A DNA stretch of 64,000 nt. It comes from Clonostachys chloroleuca. Taxonomy: Eukaryota > Ascomycota > Sordariomycetes > Hypocreales > Bionectriaceae. Location of the stretch: positions 4,588,001-4,652,000 of the forward strand of contig JBANAY010000004.1 of assembly GCA_037952775.1 (NCBI GenBank), read 5' to 3'. A program made the translations under genes and the position numbers. Below the pieces are notes generated by a model. The model was not told the DNA's origin, searched no databases, and was given only the letters and a program-made list of their open reading frames with translations. Below, in pieces: positions 11,435 through 22,312 of this stretch. The stretch's first letter is position 1, and each line of letters opens with the position of its first letter.

Positions 11435-13819
11435 TCAGCCATCTCCAGCGTTACGTCCAAGATCCCGCCTCACCCTCCAAACCTTGGATCCCACGGGACG
11501 TTTCTCGTTACCCCTCAGAGTCTCGACCCAGGGTGTGTTTGTCACGTCGCGGGTGCTCACAGAATCCAGGCCCTCAGCATCAGAGTCATCCTCGCTAGTA
11601 TCCTGATCCTCCATCTTCATCATCTGGTCCATGACGGTATCATCATCACCCGAGCGCAGGTACAGGTCTTCCGTGTAAGCCCAGCCGGGGGCGTCGAACT
11701 TCCCGTGGACGAAGACGATCTGGTTGCCTCTCGCTTTGACCTGTTCGATTGTCTGGGATGGAATGGGAGTGATGATCTGGATGGAGCGGGTCGCGGTGTC
11801 GATGCCCCGGATGAGGACGAGCCCGATGGTGTGGGAGTAGCGGGGGTCGAGGGCAACGTCGTTTGGATTCGCGATGAATGGTAGGCCCTCTGGCGTTCTG
11901 GATATCTTGGGCATGTTGGAGTCTTCCTCGTTTAGGCCTCTGAATGCTTTGGCGTCTTCGACCTCCACCGCTGCTAGGACCGTTCCGTTGATGGTCTCGG
12001 CTAGGAGGTCGGCGGGTGACTGGTAATCGTAGGACATGACGGCCATGATCCCGCTCCCGGGGCCGGCGTAGGCGACCTGCCATGGAGGGATCGCCGAGAG
12101 GGGTGATGGGTTCCACTGCAATCTTCCCCCTGACAAGGAGGCCGTGTGGCTCTTGAGATGGAAATAAGTCATGGTCTGCATCGCTCGGAGATGGGCGGCG
12201 GTTCGGGTCGCAAACTCTGATGGCTGCGAGGGCAAGGTGCGGAACGAGTCTGACGCGACGGCTTCGAGGGCGTCCACGGCTTCTGCGGGGCCTTCTTCGG
12301 ACATGTATATGACTTCCGAGGGCGAGGTTCGTTTTATGATGTCCTCGAGGAGCTGGAGGCCGGTGCCGAGAACCCAGCCGGGTGTGTTTATGATTAGAGG
12401 GAGGTCTTGGAGCTTGGAGAGGTACTCGTCATGAAGGTTGAATGCGCATTCGCGGTAGAGATCTGGGTCCGAGGCCGGGGACACGGCTGCTAAAGCGTGG
12501 CAACGGATCACCTTTGCTCCCTCGTTCTCGAAACAGGAATGGGAGAATGGCGCGCTTAGGTTTGGTTTCGTGACGTGAACGAGAGACAGTGTCCCAGGAA
12601 CCGCATATTCTGGCTGGCCCGGATCCAAGTCCAGGATTGCAACACCTCTTGGCGTGGAGTGGGAGGATCTCGTGAGAAGTCGATTGGTTAGAAGTCTTGA
12701 AAAGGTAGATTTGCCAGTCGACTTGGGTCCGCAGACGAGAGTCGTATATGACGTCTGGTCGGCGTGGGAAGCAAGTGAAGCTGCTAATTTCTTGTTCCAT
12801 GCGGGAGGGGACACAAGATCTTGAATGATACTCTTCTTAGGGGCATCTTCAGACGAGTACAGCTAGAATAATTCGTTAATACTAGAGAATGTAGAGGGTC
12901 ATTGGGGCCAAGACATACAATGCGGAATGTAGACGCTGGGCGTTGGGTTCCAGGAGCCTCAATAGAGTCGTTCCAGATTCTTCGAAACAAAGGAGACATT
13001 CGAGCAAGCTGCCGCAAGGATTTGGCGGCGGGGTCGGCATGCAATTCGAGTTTCGTAGGCTTCGTGGTTCTCAACACCGGGATCGCGTGGCAGTGAGGCG
13101 CATGAATCCATTGTAGATCTGGCGATGGTCGCAACGTTGCTCCGGCAATGGTAAGCTCACCCTCGATAAGAATTATACCAAAACTCCCAAGAACCATAAA
13201 ACGCTATTACGTGGTCAGTAAACTAGTTTCAATGGGGAGAAGACAGGTGAATTACCTCGCTCTCCTTCAGACGGAGCTGGACCACGCCCTTCGATGTGGT
13301 GCGGTGGTTCTGATTCGTCTCTCTAAAAGAGGAATATTGAATACTTCGAGAGGAAGAAGCTAAAGCAACTTCGGAGCTGAGAAGTACCAATATGTTAGAT
13401 GGACGGCTCCAAGGGACAATCTTGAGAGGTGGTCTCACCCTCTGGCTGCCTCGCTTCTTTTCAAGGGGGTTGACCGCCCAGACTTTTTGAGGTCTTGTTG
13501 CGTACTTGCCTGACTAGCAGACTGGCTTTCTGAGTTCCCCTGACGGCTGAGATTCTGCAAAACACTGAATGCATTTGCATTGCTGGAACTCCTACCAGAA
13601 GCCTCCCCTCTGGATGGACTGCTTGGCTGGCTACCTTCGAGAGAAGCCACCGCAGCCAGACGCCGCCGAGCTGCCAGAGCACTCACGGCGCTGACGGCAC
13701 TCGGAGAAGCTACCGAATATGTTAGTCGTAAAACACAATGTGTAGTATGGTGAAGGTGCAGGCTCACGTTGTGAACCAGTCTCTGGCTCATCCAGCTTTC
13801 GTCGTTTGCTGGACGACAT
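11435..13819 (-). CDS. GRC3: Polynucleotide 5'-hydroxyl kinase Grc3 (Nol9 family)
   Basis: Nucleolar RNA kinase that works with the Las1 endonuclease in pre-rRNA ITS2 processing. Exons in transcript order are 13819..13768, 13709..13439, 13376..13256, 13203..12919 and 12862..11435, 718 residues, all phases consistent. The N-terminus is Ser/Lys-rich and carries a likely nuclear signal (SSSKRRKL). A beta-rich N-terminal domain follows (VVQLRLKESE, then RFMVLGSFGIILIEGELTIAG; WIHAPHCHAIPVLRT). The Clp1/Grc3 kinase domain begins at VSPPAWNKKL with Walker A GPKSTGKSTFSR and the DLDPGQPEYAVPG block. Length and domain order fit fungal Grc3. The gene converges on the Zn2Cys6 regulator with only about 290 bases between stop codons. 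Confidence 0.93.
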
Positions 13820-14062
13820 TGTGCTGTGCACAACTTGATCAACGCCCCTATATGCTCCCTTGATTAAATTAATAGTTTCATAGGGAGACACGATTGTGTG
13901 CAGAACCTTTAAACATCGATGCGCTTGGCTCAAGCCTGGTTTGCTCAATCTTGAGGGAATGCCTTATCGATAAGACTACAACAAAATGAAAGTGTGCATT
14001 TTTTAAGGGTCCAACCAAGCACAGAGAACAAACATTCTGCCCCTCCAGCCCTCCTCCGCCAA

Positions 14063-14362
14063 TCACGCGACAACTGGGCGACTAGGGTAGGCTCTGGCAG
14101 CTGGAGATGACACAGGAAATGCCACTCCCAAACCGCGACCCCTCGGGGGATTATTATGACGGCTACGAGCCTGCTCCATCACCTTATCATACTCCCTCAC
14201 GCACCAGACCCCGACAATGATACAGGGGATGACAATCAGGCACGACGACGTGACCAATGTTGCATTGCGAGAGGCTGCCCTGAGATTGAAGCATACCATA
14301 TCATGCCAGTCTCGCTTAATAATAAATCCAGACTGTCGAATGCACGCGACGTTTTGAGCCAT
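14063..14362 (-). CDS. Small hypothetical protein with one membrane segment
   Basis: A 99-codon ORF with a good start context (aacATGG). It has one hydrophobic stretch (SSCLIVIPCIIVGVWCV) followed by a basic, Arg-rich tail, the layout of a small single-pass membrane or mitochondrial inner-membrane protein. It lies upstream of GRC3 on the same strand, beside a decayed segment. I recognise no family, and an ORF of this length can arise by chance. Confidence 0.35.
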   Translation of the reverse strand: MAQNVACIRQSGFIIKRDWHDMVCFNLRAASRNATLVTSSCLIVIPCIIVGVWCVREYDKVMEQARSRHNNPPRGRGLGVAFPVSSPAARAYPSRPVVA

Positions 14363-14383
14363 GTTATTGTCTAATGGTACCTA

Positions 14384-15226
14384 ATGCTGATTGGAAATTA
14401 TTTAACAACCTACTTATTCCAACCAGCGAGGAACTCGGAACCCTGGATAAAACTTGAACACCTCACCGACACGAGCAACACCAGCTCGCATGGAGTGTCT
14501 CTATCTCGGACGTTTAGACCACTACTGTCTGGAAACATCCTCCTGATCAGGGTCAAGGAGTTGGACTTGGACAAGATGAGGTTGCTGATCCAAAGCCAAT
14601 AGCTTGCTCTCAGAATGGCGGCTGCGGAAGTGGTGGATGACCTTGATCCCGAAAGTCCAAGTTCTCTCGAAGAGCTGCCAACATGCTCCAAGAGTGCCGC
14701 CAGCTTATCCGATTCTGTGAGGTCGCGTCCGCGCATTGGAGACTGCCGGCGGCTTTTCCAGGCTCAACAAGTGAGAGACCCAAAGGAGATTGGTGAGGCT
14801 GTCGTGTGAGAAGATTGGATAAAGCGTTTACCCCTTGCCCTGGGCGGTGTCATAAGCTTCACAGATATTGCACTCGTTCAGTTGAACCAGAGCATTAACT
14901 TCGTTAATACCCCATTCAATCACGAGGGCGAGGATATTCCAGATCTCACCAGACTCCTAGTTGAGGCAGCAGATGATCAAATCGATATGAGTCTTGAGGT
15001 CACGCTCAACAGCCCTTTCACAGGCGTCATAGTTGTGATTGCTCTGAGCTTCAAGCTGATGCTTATTTTCAGGCGTCGCAGACTTCAGCACGAAATCCAG
15101 CTGCTGGAGGCTATCATATGGAAGGAATTCGAGCGTGACGAAATCGGAACACTGCAGTAACGGTAGGCTGCTGTTTCGTCTGCTGATGTTGAAGAGGATA
15201 GTGAAGAAGAGGATGACCAGGAATAG
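14384..15226 (+). pseudogene. Decayed coding sequence with in-frame stops (RIP-like)
   Basis: One frame reads as coherent protein across the whole span but is interrupted by stops at 14600 (TAG), 14807 (TGA), 15158 (TAA) and 15164 (TAG), then ends at 15224. Recognisable blocks are LRMAAAEVVDDLDPESP, SVRSRPRIGDCRRLFQAQQ, DIPDLTRLLVEAADDQID, a hydrophobic segment (FTGVIVVIALSFKLMLI), RRRRLQHEIQLLEAIIW and an acidic tail (VEEDSEEEDDQE). Three stops become Gln if one T is read as C (CAG or CAA), that is a CpA-to-TpA change; the fourth (TGA) could be a decayed CGA. The 5' boundary is uncertain. The pattern fits repeat-induced point mutation or cytosine deamination of a duplicated gene. The family is not identified. 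Confidence 0.6.
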
Positions 15227-16195
15227 GTAGTACGGAGAAACGTTGATTCACGTTCCTCCCTATACAGCCAATCCATCCTACCCACACAGTCTCTCTTCGA
15301 CCATTGGTACTACCGGATACCATTGTCACACAGTGGCTGAACCAGAAGGATTCATACTTTCCGATATGAACAGACTGCGAACTAAGGTCATCAAAATCAA
15401 CAGACACTAGGCAGCCAAGATGAAGATGGTCACCCGCAATGATAAAACAGCAATATGGGGCTTTGGACAATACAACTGTAATTGATGCCAATTCATGAAG
15501 TGTGACAATAATTATAGTTGCAGGGACCAATCCCAGTCTCGTTCCGTGTTCGATTTCTTCAAATCAATGATAGTATGGTCCCGTTGTTCCCGCAATTTAA
15601 TGACATTTTAGTTTTATATGCGATTCTGTCAAGCAAACGACAGTCTCATTCAGAGTTACCAAAAGCTAATCACGCTGTTAGTCGGCGAATTGACGGGCGC
15701 ATTTATTCTCGCTGACACGTTCCTAAACATTCAGTACCTGTCCCTTGATAAATTCGGTTCCAAAACGGCAAACTCTCATCGAAACGGTGGACTTGCTCGG
15801 CGAGACTTGTGATACTACCGTGCACTTTACGGGCAAAGCGGGCAGTGGTACCCCTCGAGATGCCACTATGGTCAAACTTGGCACCACCAAGGAGAAACGA
15901 CTCATGATCGGCATCATGGCTCTGCGCACTATTGCTAGTACGTTCTCGTTGTCGAGATGCTCTATGGTGATATTGTCCCTGGGGGGATTCGCAGAAGAAG
16001 GAACGCGTTCAAGGCCGAGTATCGGTGTCTTAGAAGAGGGAGAATAAAGCTGCGAGACAAAGAGAAGAGAGGTGAGAGAGGTGAGAGAGCCGGGACAGAT
16101 CGAGAAGTTGGTAGAATGGGGAGAGATCAGGAGCAACCAAGAGTGAGCAACCGATGCAATAAGACAGATCAAAGCGAGCTACCGACAGCTGACAA

Positions 16196-16270
16196 GTAGA
16201 AGTATCACTGCTATTCCACCTTTTAATGGATATGTACCTGGCTCCCATACACGCCCTCAACCCCCTCCCT
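16196..16270 (+). repeat. Diverged direct repeat, copy 1
   Basis: Begins GTAGAAGTATCA and ends in a CCCTCAACCCC-like block. A second copy starts 127 bases downstream. Most differences between the copies are transitions. Confidence 0.6.
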
Positions 16271-16322
16271 TTATGCCACTATTATTAATTATCTCCAGAA
16301 GTAAGCAGTCAACGGCCGACGG

Positions 16323-16396
16323 GTAGAAGTATCAGTGCCATCCCGCCTCATAATACGTACATGTTTGCCCCCGTATGCACCCTCAATCCCCATATC
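16323..16396 (+). repeat. Diverged direct repeat, copy 2
   Basis: Shares the first 12 bases (GTAGAAGTATCA) exactly with the copy at 16196 and stays alignable through CCCTCAATCCCC. The differences are mainly C/T and G/A. Confidence 0.6.
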
Positions 16397-17226
16397 CACC
16401 TTTGTACTACGATCTGCTATTAATGACCCCCCACTGCTTTACGAAATCTGCGCCCAACCGTTCATTGGAACGGTTTGTTGGCGACAATCCGATTGTCGTA
16501 AGGAAGGAAGGGTGGGTTGCGCGTGACAGACGCAACCGATGGATTTGACGAGAGACTGTATGGATTCAACGGACTTACGTCTAACGGTTTTACGTATTTA
16601 CGATTTATTGCTATTCTATTCTGCGTTTTGGAGGGGTATTTTTACCTGTATCTATCGTGTGTTGTATGTGTGTTTCCTTTCGATTGAAAGGAAAAGAGAA
16701 AGTTGCATGCGTGGATAGTGTTGTCAGATATCGCATGGGGGCGACCAGACTAACCACAGACTTGGCAACAAGCCACTTAATATTTGAGTGTCTCAAATTT
16801 AATGTCACCCGTTGTTGTGTGGGCCAGCTACAGGTCGCGGCTGCCATATTTGAGGACATCCTAGCCGCGAGCCCCTCCGAGGATAACCCAGCTCAATCCT
16901 CATTCCAATCCATTTGCGTTTTTTGTGTTTTCCAGATCTTTTCATCCTGTTCCGTGGTCGTAACCTTTTTCCCGCCTGGCATCCACATGGACACGAAATA
17001 TCCCCACGCTCAGGGCATCTATTATTGAGGCGACCCCAAGAATCGCTACATCAGGGCTACATCACGGACTTCACTCAAAGCGTGACAAGAACAAGTCGCT
17101 GGCTGAGCGAACAACATGAAGTATTTACGAGAACTACTTGTGCTGCGGCACTCTCAACCCACATGAGCTGCACTACTGATGTGATACTGTTTGGTATTAT
17201 CTCTTAGTCCTACTACATCCCTCTCC

Positions 17227-18749
17227 TCACTTCTTACCACCGGGCGTGCTCTCGCTACGGGTGTGAGGCTCGAGCGGGAATGTTTGTAACTCGGGAGTCA
17301 CGCCGCCGTACACACGGTCCCATCTCGAGGCGAGCGGTTCGGGGGTCTCCCACGCGTTCTCAGGGTCACGTAGCCACTGGCGCAGCAGATGTCTCCTGCA
17401 GGGCCGCAGCCTGGTCAGTAATATGATCTAGTACACTTCTCGCCATTGAGGAGAACTCACTGCTTGTCCGGTGTATCGGTGAAGCCATCGCGGGCGTGGA
17501 AGATGGCCACGTTGTTGACGTACTGCATATCGCCCTTTTCGAAGTTGGTTGATACGCTAAATCTCTCACCCAGGAAGTGCAGAGCGTCGAGAGCTTCGGC
17601 CTGTGCCTCGGTGATAGGCGGCAGATGGCTGCTGCGCGGCAGCTCCCCGAAGCCGACATAGTATCGCCTGCCATATTGGAGGAGCACCCTGTCGGGGGTC
17701 TTACCGTCGGCGCTGGCGGGCTGGTGGTACAACAGTGGCCGGCTCATGAACTTGTCCTTGTCGTCAACGGTCTTGGTGAAGCTAAGGGGGCGACCCGTTG
17801 TTAGTCATCTTCAGGCTCTTTCGTTTCCTTGCCGCCACATTCTCTTCGGCATGACAGGGGAAACTCACAGTTCCGCCTCCCATGTTCCGCTCAGGGTGTG
17901 GATGAGGTCGGGCCTCGTTGCGGCCAGATGGTTGTATACGCGCCACGTGCTAGCCAGACGGCTGGCGCCTCCCTCGGCGGCTGTTGAGAGCGCAAAAAGC
18001 GAGACAATATCGCCTGAGTCGGTATGGAAGACCTGCTTGTCGGCTGTGTATGCCGGAGTGCCGATTTTCACCTTTTCCTTGTCCCGGTTCTCACCGAGTC
18101 CGGATCTGCATCCTTGACATGCCCGACGACAACGTCGGCGCGCTTACCCTCGAAATATGCGTCCTGTCTGCCGCGGATGGAGCCGATGTGTGAGGAGACA
18201 CCAGTGTAGATGATTATGTTCTCCTCGCGGGTATACTTATCAACGTCAAGGCCGCGGATGACGAAAAATCCGTGACCAAAATGCAGTTCATGGGACAGAC
18301 GGCGGAGCTCTGCATGCAATTTGGGCAGGGGAAATGTCTCCTGTGTGATGTAGCCCTTGGCGAGATTGAGAGCTGATTCATTGTCAGCCTGTTACTGCGC
18401 TATCATTGCTGCAAGTTACGCTTGAAGAACACTCACACTTGAAGTGCGCTAGAGCACTGTCGATTTCCGCTAGTTGATCAGCCGAGAGCACGTACGTCCA
18501 GTCGTATTTTTGGGCGATAGTCTCCCCCTCCCAGACCAGATCACCCTTGAGCTCCTTGGGGAAACCCTCAGGTAGAGTCTTGGGGAGGTCTTCAGTTTGG
18601 GTGCGGCGGGCCGCACGGGCCTGGTATTTGTCCCAGTCCGGGTGGTATGCAATATCTGGCTGGCCAGGTGGTGGCTGGGCAGCGGGCGTTGTGGAAAACA
18701 CCTTGCCGAGTGGCAGTGGAGCCGGGACGGCGACGGTTGCAGCGGCCAT
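17227..18749 (-). CDS. TauD/TfdA-family Fe(II)/2-oxoglutarate dioxygenase; one frame break
   Basis: Predicted dioxygenase of the taurine/sulfonate-cleaving family (2-oxoglutarate and O2 dependent, releasing sulfite if the substrate is a sulfonate). Exons in transcript order: 18749..18437, 18372..17869, 17781..17461 and 17395..17227, about 435 residues. Iron ligands are visible as HTD (QVFHTDSGD) and a distal His (NVAIFHARDG), and the 2-oxoglutarate Arg lies in RHLLRQWLRD. In exon 2 the frame carrying YFEGKRADVVVGHVKD stops at 18068, while KIGTPAYTADKQ, which should follow directly, is in the next frame. One base appears to be missing between about 18068 and 18112, and no splice pair repairs it. 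A methionine permease is divergently placed 1.75 kb away. Substrate unproven; other members act on other acids or amines. Confidence 0.88.
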
Positions 18750-20494
18750 GTTGGTCGATTATAGGCTCGGAACAATAGTTTTGGACGGCGTCGGGCAGGT
18801 TCGGGGTAATGAGACCTTCTAGACCTTCTGGAATCACTAGTGTTCTCGAGCCCATATTACCCCTAGTAGACAGGGGGTGATGTTGTCTGCTTTATACCAG
18901 ACACCAAGATTCACCAAGATCGTCAGGGCCGACGGACGGAGCGAGGCGTGGTCTCCAGGTCGTAGGGCTTAGCACCCCATCGAGCATGATGATGACGTGA
19001 TTCTGGGGCAAGAGGAGTCTCCTGCTGAAGTTATCCAATGCTGAATCCCGCCCTGGGCTGACTGGTCACGGTGTTGAGCGCAGGATTGGGCTGCGGGGAT
19101 GAGCTTTCCCGGGAGTTGGGCCGATTTTGTGTGTAAAGGTACGGAGTAACATCGAAGTTCGGCGTGAGACCGGAGCCGTGCTCGCAGCATCACATTTGCG
19201 CGGCGAGCGAAATCGATCAGTTTTATATCGAGCATACTCGATACCCCATGCGATGGCAGAAGTATGACTCTGTCGGGTCCAGTCAGAGGGTTCGTTTCAC
19301 CAGCGTCTCCTCTAATTTCCGGAGTTGATTTCTATTCTTGCCATATGGCATTGGGTGATGTGAATAAAATCCCATTCATTTTCATCCCAAACTAAGAACA
19401 ACTCGGCGTGTTGTAGCTATTGGGGTGAGAGGTCGGTTTCCCTCCGCCTTGCTTTATCCAAGGTAGGTTGAGTATTTGTCTTAAGCAATTATCATTTTAG
19501 GAAGGCGTCGAATTAGCGGTTGAGGTCCAGAACCAGTCACATCATGAGGATTCGTAAGTCATTGCCATATGTGTGGATATTGTCTAGTAATTGATTGATT
19601 AAAATGCCAAGGATCGCTTAGCTAGACCCTGAAATCCAAACTATAACCTGACGCCAATATAATAGCGTTCTTCAGAATAAGAGAATAACGGTTAAACCCA
19701 CGTAATGGATTTACCAACGTGGAAGAATGAGGCATAATGATAATAAGTTGGTTGCTAACTCTTGAATTGGCCAATCAGAAGAAACCTAGTCAAGACTTAC
19801 GTCTTCACTCCGGCCCATATATGGCACCGGGTGACATTCCAAATGTCGTGATTCCCGGGTGCGAGCACGAAAGCCTCTTAACTTGCCCAGATGTAGCATG
19901 TGCCTAGCCCGCCTCCTTGAGTCGGAGCGTCTTAGCAAGGACTCGCCGAGCCAGAAATAACGAGGACCTACCCAGTAAGCTTAAAGCTAAACTGCTGGAA
20001 GCTCTGGTGATGCTTATCTTGGCTTCGATGATGCAAGCGCATCATTATCGGGACTTACCCGACCGTCGACAGGGCTGGAGTCCGCAGAGATCATGGGCTC
20101 GTCGAAAAGCTCCAGAAACGTAATAGAAGTTGAACTCGTTCGAGCTTGGCTCAGTGGTCTGGATTTCGCTGCCCGTTGGTCTGGCAATGTCAGTCCACAG
20201 ATAATTGCGCCATCGTTCAGAACGGTCACGTTTGGTGGCTTGAAGAGAAATAGGGGCCAAGACTGAAGTTTTCTTGTCTATTTCCTTGGTGGCCAAGTTA
20301 ATCGGCAGGGGTCAACATGTTGGAAGTTATCGTGAGGCCGCCGAGCCCACACAGCCGGCTTGGTGATAAAAGGCTGGCATGTCTCACCTTTCTTATCGCT
20401 GGCTGAGGACCATTGCTTTTGAGAGTTTCCGTTGAAGCCTCACACTTCACTTCGCCGCCTGGATTGTCAATCACCCAGGTCATAGGCAGATATC
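18750..20494. other. Divergent intergenic region between TauD-like gene and methionine permease
   Basis: No supported gene. The centre (about 19270-19800) is AT-rich with many TA steps. I looked for the Cys3/MetR-type palindrome ATGRYRYCAT and saw only half-site-like matches (for example ATGGCATTGG near 19345), so sulfur control is not shown by the sequence. Confidence 0.5.
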
Positions 20495-22312
20495 ATGGGG
20501 TTTCTATCCAGAATCAAGCCGCAGACGGCTGGTCAAGTCGCCCCCGACTCCCACAACCAGTCAGACAGCGAGGCATCCGTCATCCGTGATGGAGATCTCG
20601 CCTACGTCCGCCAGGCGGCTGGAAATGGTGCTTCGGGATACCAGGAGGCTGTCGGCGCGCCCGTCGAATCCCGCTCCCCGTTGGGCTACCACGTAAACTG
20701 GCTCACTATCATCTTCCTCAACGTCAATCATATGGTGGGCACCGGTATCTTCTCCACGCCAGCTACCATTCTCCGCCTAACTGGCTCCGTGGGACTGGCT
20801 CTGGTTTACTGGGTAATTGGATTTCTGCTGGCCGTTGCCGGCCTCGGTGTCCATCTCGAGTTTACTAGCTACTTCCCAACCCGCAGCGGCTCCGAGGTCG
20901 TCTGGCTCGAGCAGAGTTACCCGCGTCCTAAGCACTTCTTCCCTGTTACCTACGCAGTTCAGACAGTTCTCCTGTCTTTCAGCAGTAGTAATGCTATTGT
21001 TCTATCCAACTACTTGTGGCGCATCGTCGGACGCACGCCCAGCCCCTGGGAGCTCAAGGGTGTGGCCATTGCCGCCTACACACTGGCGGTCATTTGCGTT
21101 GCCGCCCATAACAGGTACGCGTACTGGGCCATTAACGGAATTGGCGCCCTCAAGCTCCTACTGCTCGTCTTTATCTCCATCTCTGGCCTGGTTATCCTTG
21201 GAGGCCATGTTCCCAGTATTCCGAATCCGGGCCTCAATTTTGCCGATGGCAAGGGCTTTATAGGCACCACCTCGAGCGGCTACAACCTGTCTCAAGCTAT
21301 GGTTAATATCACCTTCGCATTTTCGGGTTGGCAGAACGCCTTCAGCATGGTCAACGAGATCAAGAACCCCATTCCAACTCTCAAGAAGAACGCCACTGCA
21401 TCGCTGCTGATCGTCTTCACTCTCTACTTTCTCTGCAACATCGCGTATTTCGCTGCCGTTCCTAAAGATACCTTTATCAAGTCGAGCGAGCTGGCCGCCG
21501 CCGTCTTCTTCCGCACTGCCTTCGGATCTACTGCCGAGTCGGCCCTCAACTTCTGTGTCCTCCTCAGCTCCTTCGGCAACCTGCTGGCCGTCCTCATCAG
21601 CCAGTCGCGCCAGATCCGTGAGATTGCCCGTCAGGGCGTGCTGCCCTGGACAGAGTTCTGGGTGTCGACCCGACCTTTTGGCACGCCCATCGGCCCCTAT
21701 CTCCTGAAATGGGCTTTCACCTTCCTCATGATCGTGGCCCCTCCGGCCGGCGACGCATTCCAGTTTGTCGTCTCTCTCAAGACGTATCCGGATGCCATCT
21801 TCCACGTGGCGATGGGCGTGGGTCTCCTCATCCTCCGCCGCCGCCGCGACGTCTCCGGCACTCCCCGGTCCGAGTTCCGGGCCTGGTGGGCTATCGTCAT
21901 ACTGTATCTGCTCGCGCAGATCTACCTGCTGATCATGCCATGGATCCCTCCGGAGAAGGGCATCTACGCCGGCACTGTGAGCTTCTTCTACGCGACCTAC
22001 ATGATCGTCGGTATTGGCATCATCGTCATCTGCTACGTCTACTACTACTTCTGGATGAACCTTCTCCCCCGCTGGGGTAAATACTCCATCCGGGCCCAGG
22101 TGATCAACGTCGATGAGAATGGTGCCAATACGCACCGACTCCTGCGTGTGCCCAATGCTGAGGTGGGTGAGTGGGATGCCACTCACGATGATCTTGGCCG
22201 GGAGTTGCGCCACCGGCGTCCCCATAGGGACAGTGGCTCTGAGCCAGCGAGTGAGAAGCCCAATGAGGCGGATGAGAAGGTTAGCCCTACCGAGAGCGTC
22301 TCCAGGGTCTAA
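20495..22312 (+). CDS. MUP1: High-affinity methionine permease (Mup1-like, APC superfamily)
   Basis: Plasma-membrane amino-acid/proton symporter of the L-type (LAT/YAT-related) branch, closest in pattern to yeast Mup1/Mup3. A single exon of 605 residues with a hydrophilic N-tail of about 65 residues, about 12 hydrophobic segments, and a charged C-tail rich in Glu/Ser/Arg. TM1 carries the APC substrate-site glycines (NHMVGTGIFSTPATIL), and the TM6 region reads NITFAFSGWQNAFSMVNEIKNP, the typical Mup1-like block. The gene has no intron, unlike most genes here, and its third codon positions are C-rich. The start ATG at 20495 is well placed; a GATAAAAGG element lies about 130 bases upstream. Substrate assigned by family pattern only. 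Confidence 0.88.
   Translation: MGFLSRIKPQTAGQVAPDSHNQSDSEASVIRDGDLAYVRQAAGNGASGYQEAVGAPVESRSPLGYHVNWLTIIFLNVNHMVGTGIFSTPATILRLTGSVGLALVYWVIGFLLAVAGLGVHLEFTSYFPTRSGSEVVWLEQSYPRPKHFFPVTYAVQTVLLSFSSSNAIVLSNYLWRIVGRTPSPWELKGVAIAAYTLAVICVAAHNRYAYWAINGIGALKLLLLVFISISGLVILGGHVPSIPNPGLNFADGKGFIGTTSSGYNLSQAMVNITFAFSGWQNAFSMVNEIKNPIPTLKKNATASLLIVFTLYFLCNIAYFAAVPKDTFIKSSELAAAVFFRTAFGSTAESALNFCVLLSSFGNLLAVLISQSRQIREIARQGVLPWTEFWVSTRPFGTPIGPYLLKWAFTFLMIVAPPAGDAFQFVVSLKTYPDAIFHVAMGVGLLILRRRRDVSGTPRSEFRAWWAIVILYLLAQIYLLIMPWIPPEKGIYAGTVSFFYATYMIVGIGIIVICYVYYYFWMNLLPRWGKYSIRAQVINVDENGANTHRLLRVPNAEVGEWDATHDDLGRELRHRRPHRDSGSEPASEKPNEADEKVSPTESVSRV

Larger units (their letters stand above)
15227..17226. other. 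AT-rich, gene-free, decayed segment
   Basis: No supported gene on either strand; several frames of about 100-150 codons lack recognisable motifs. The segment contains a diverged direct repeat (16196 and 16323) and a short GAGAGGTGA-type tandem near 16070. It looks like old, mutated duplicated DNA continuous with the pseudogene before it (inference). Confidence 0.5.

Noticed and set aside
15723..16172. 149-codon minus-strand ORF in the decayed zone
   Set aside because: No recognisable blocks, and it lies in AT-rich repeat-containing sequence.
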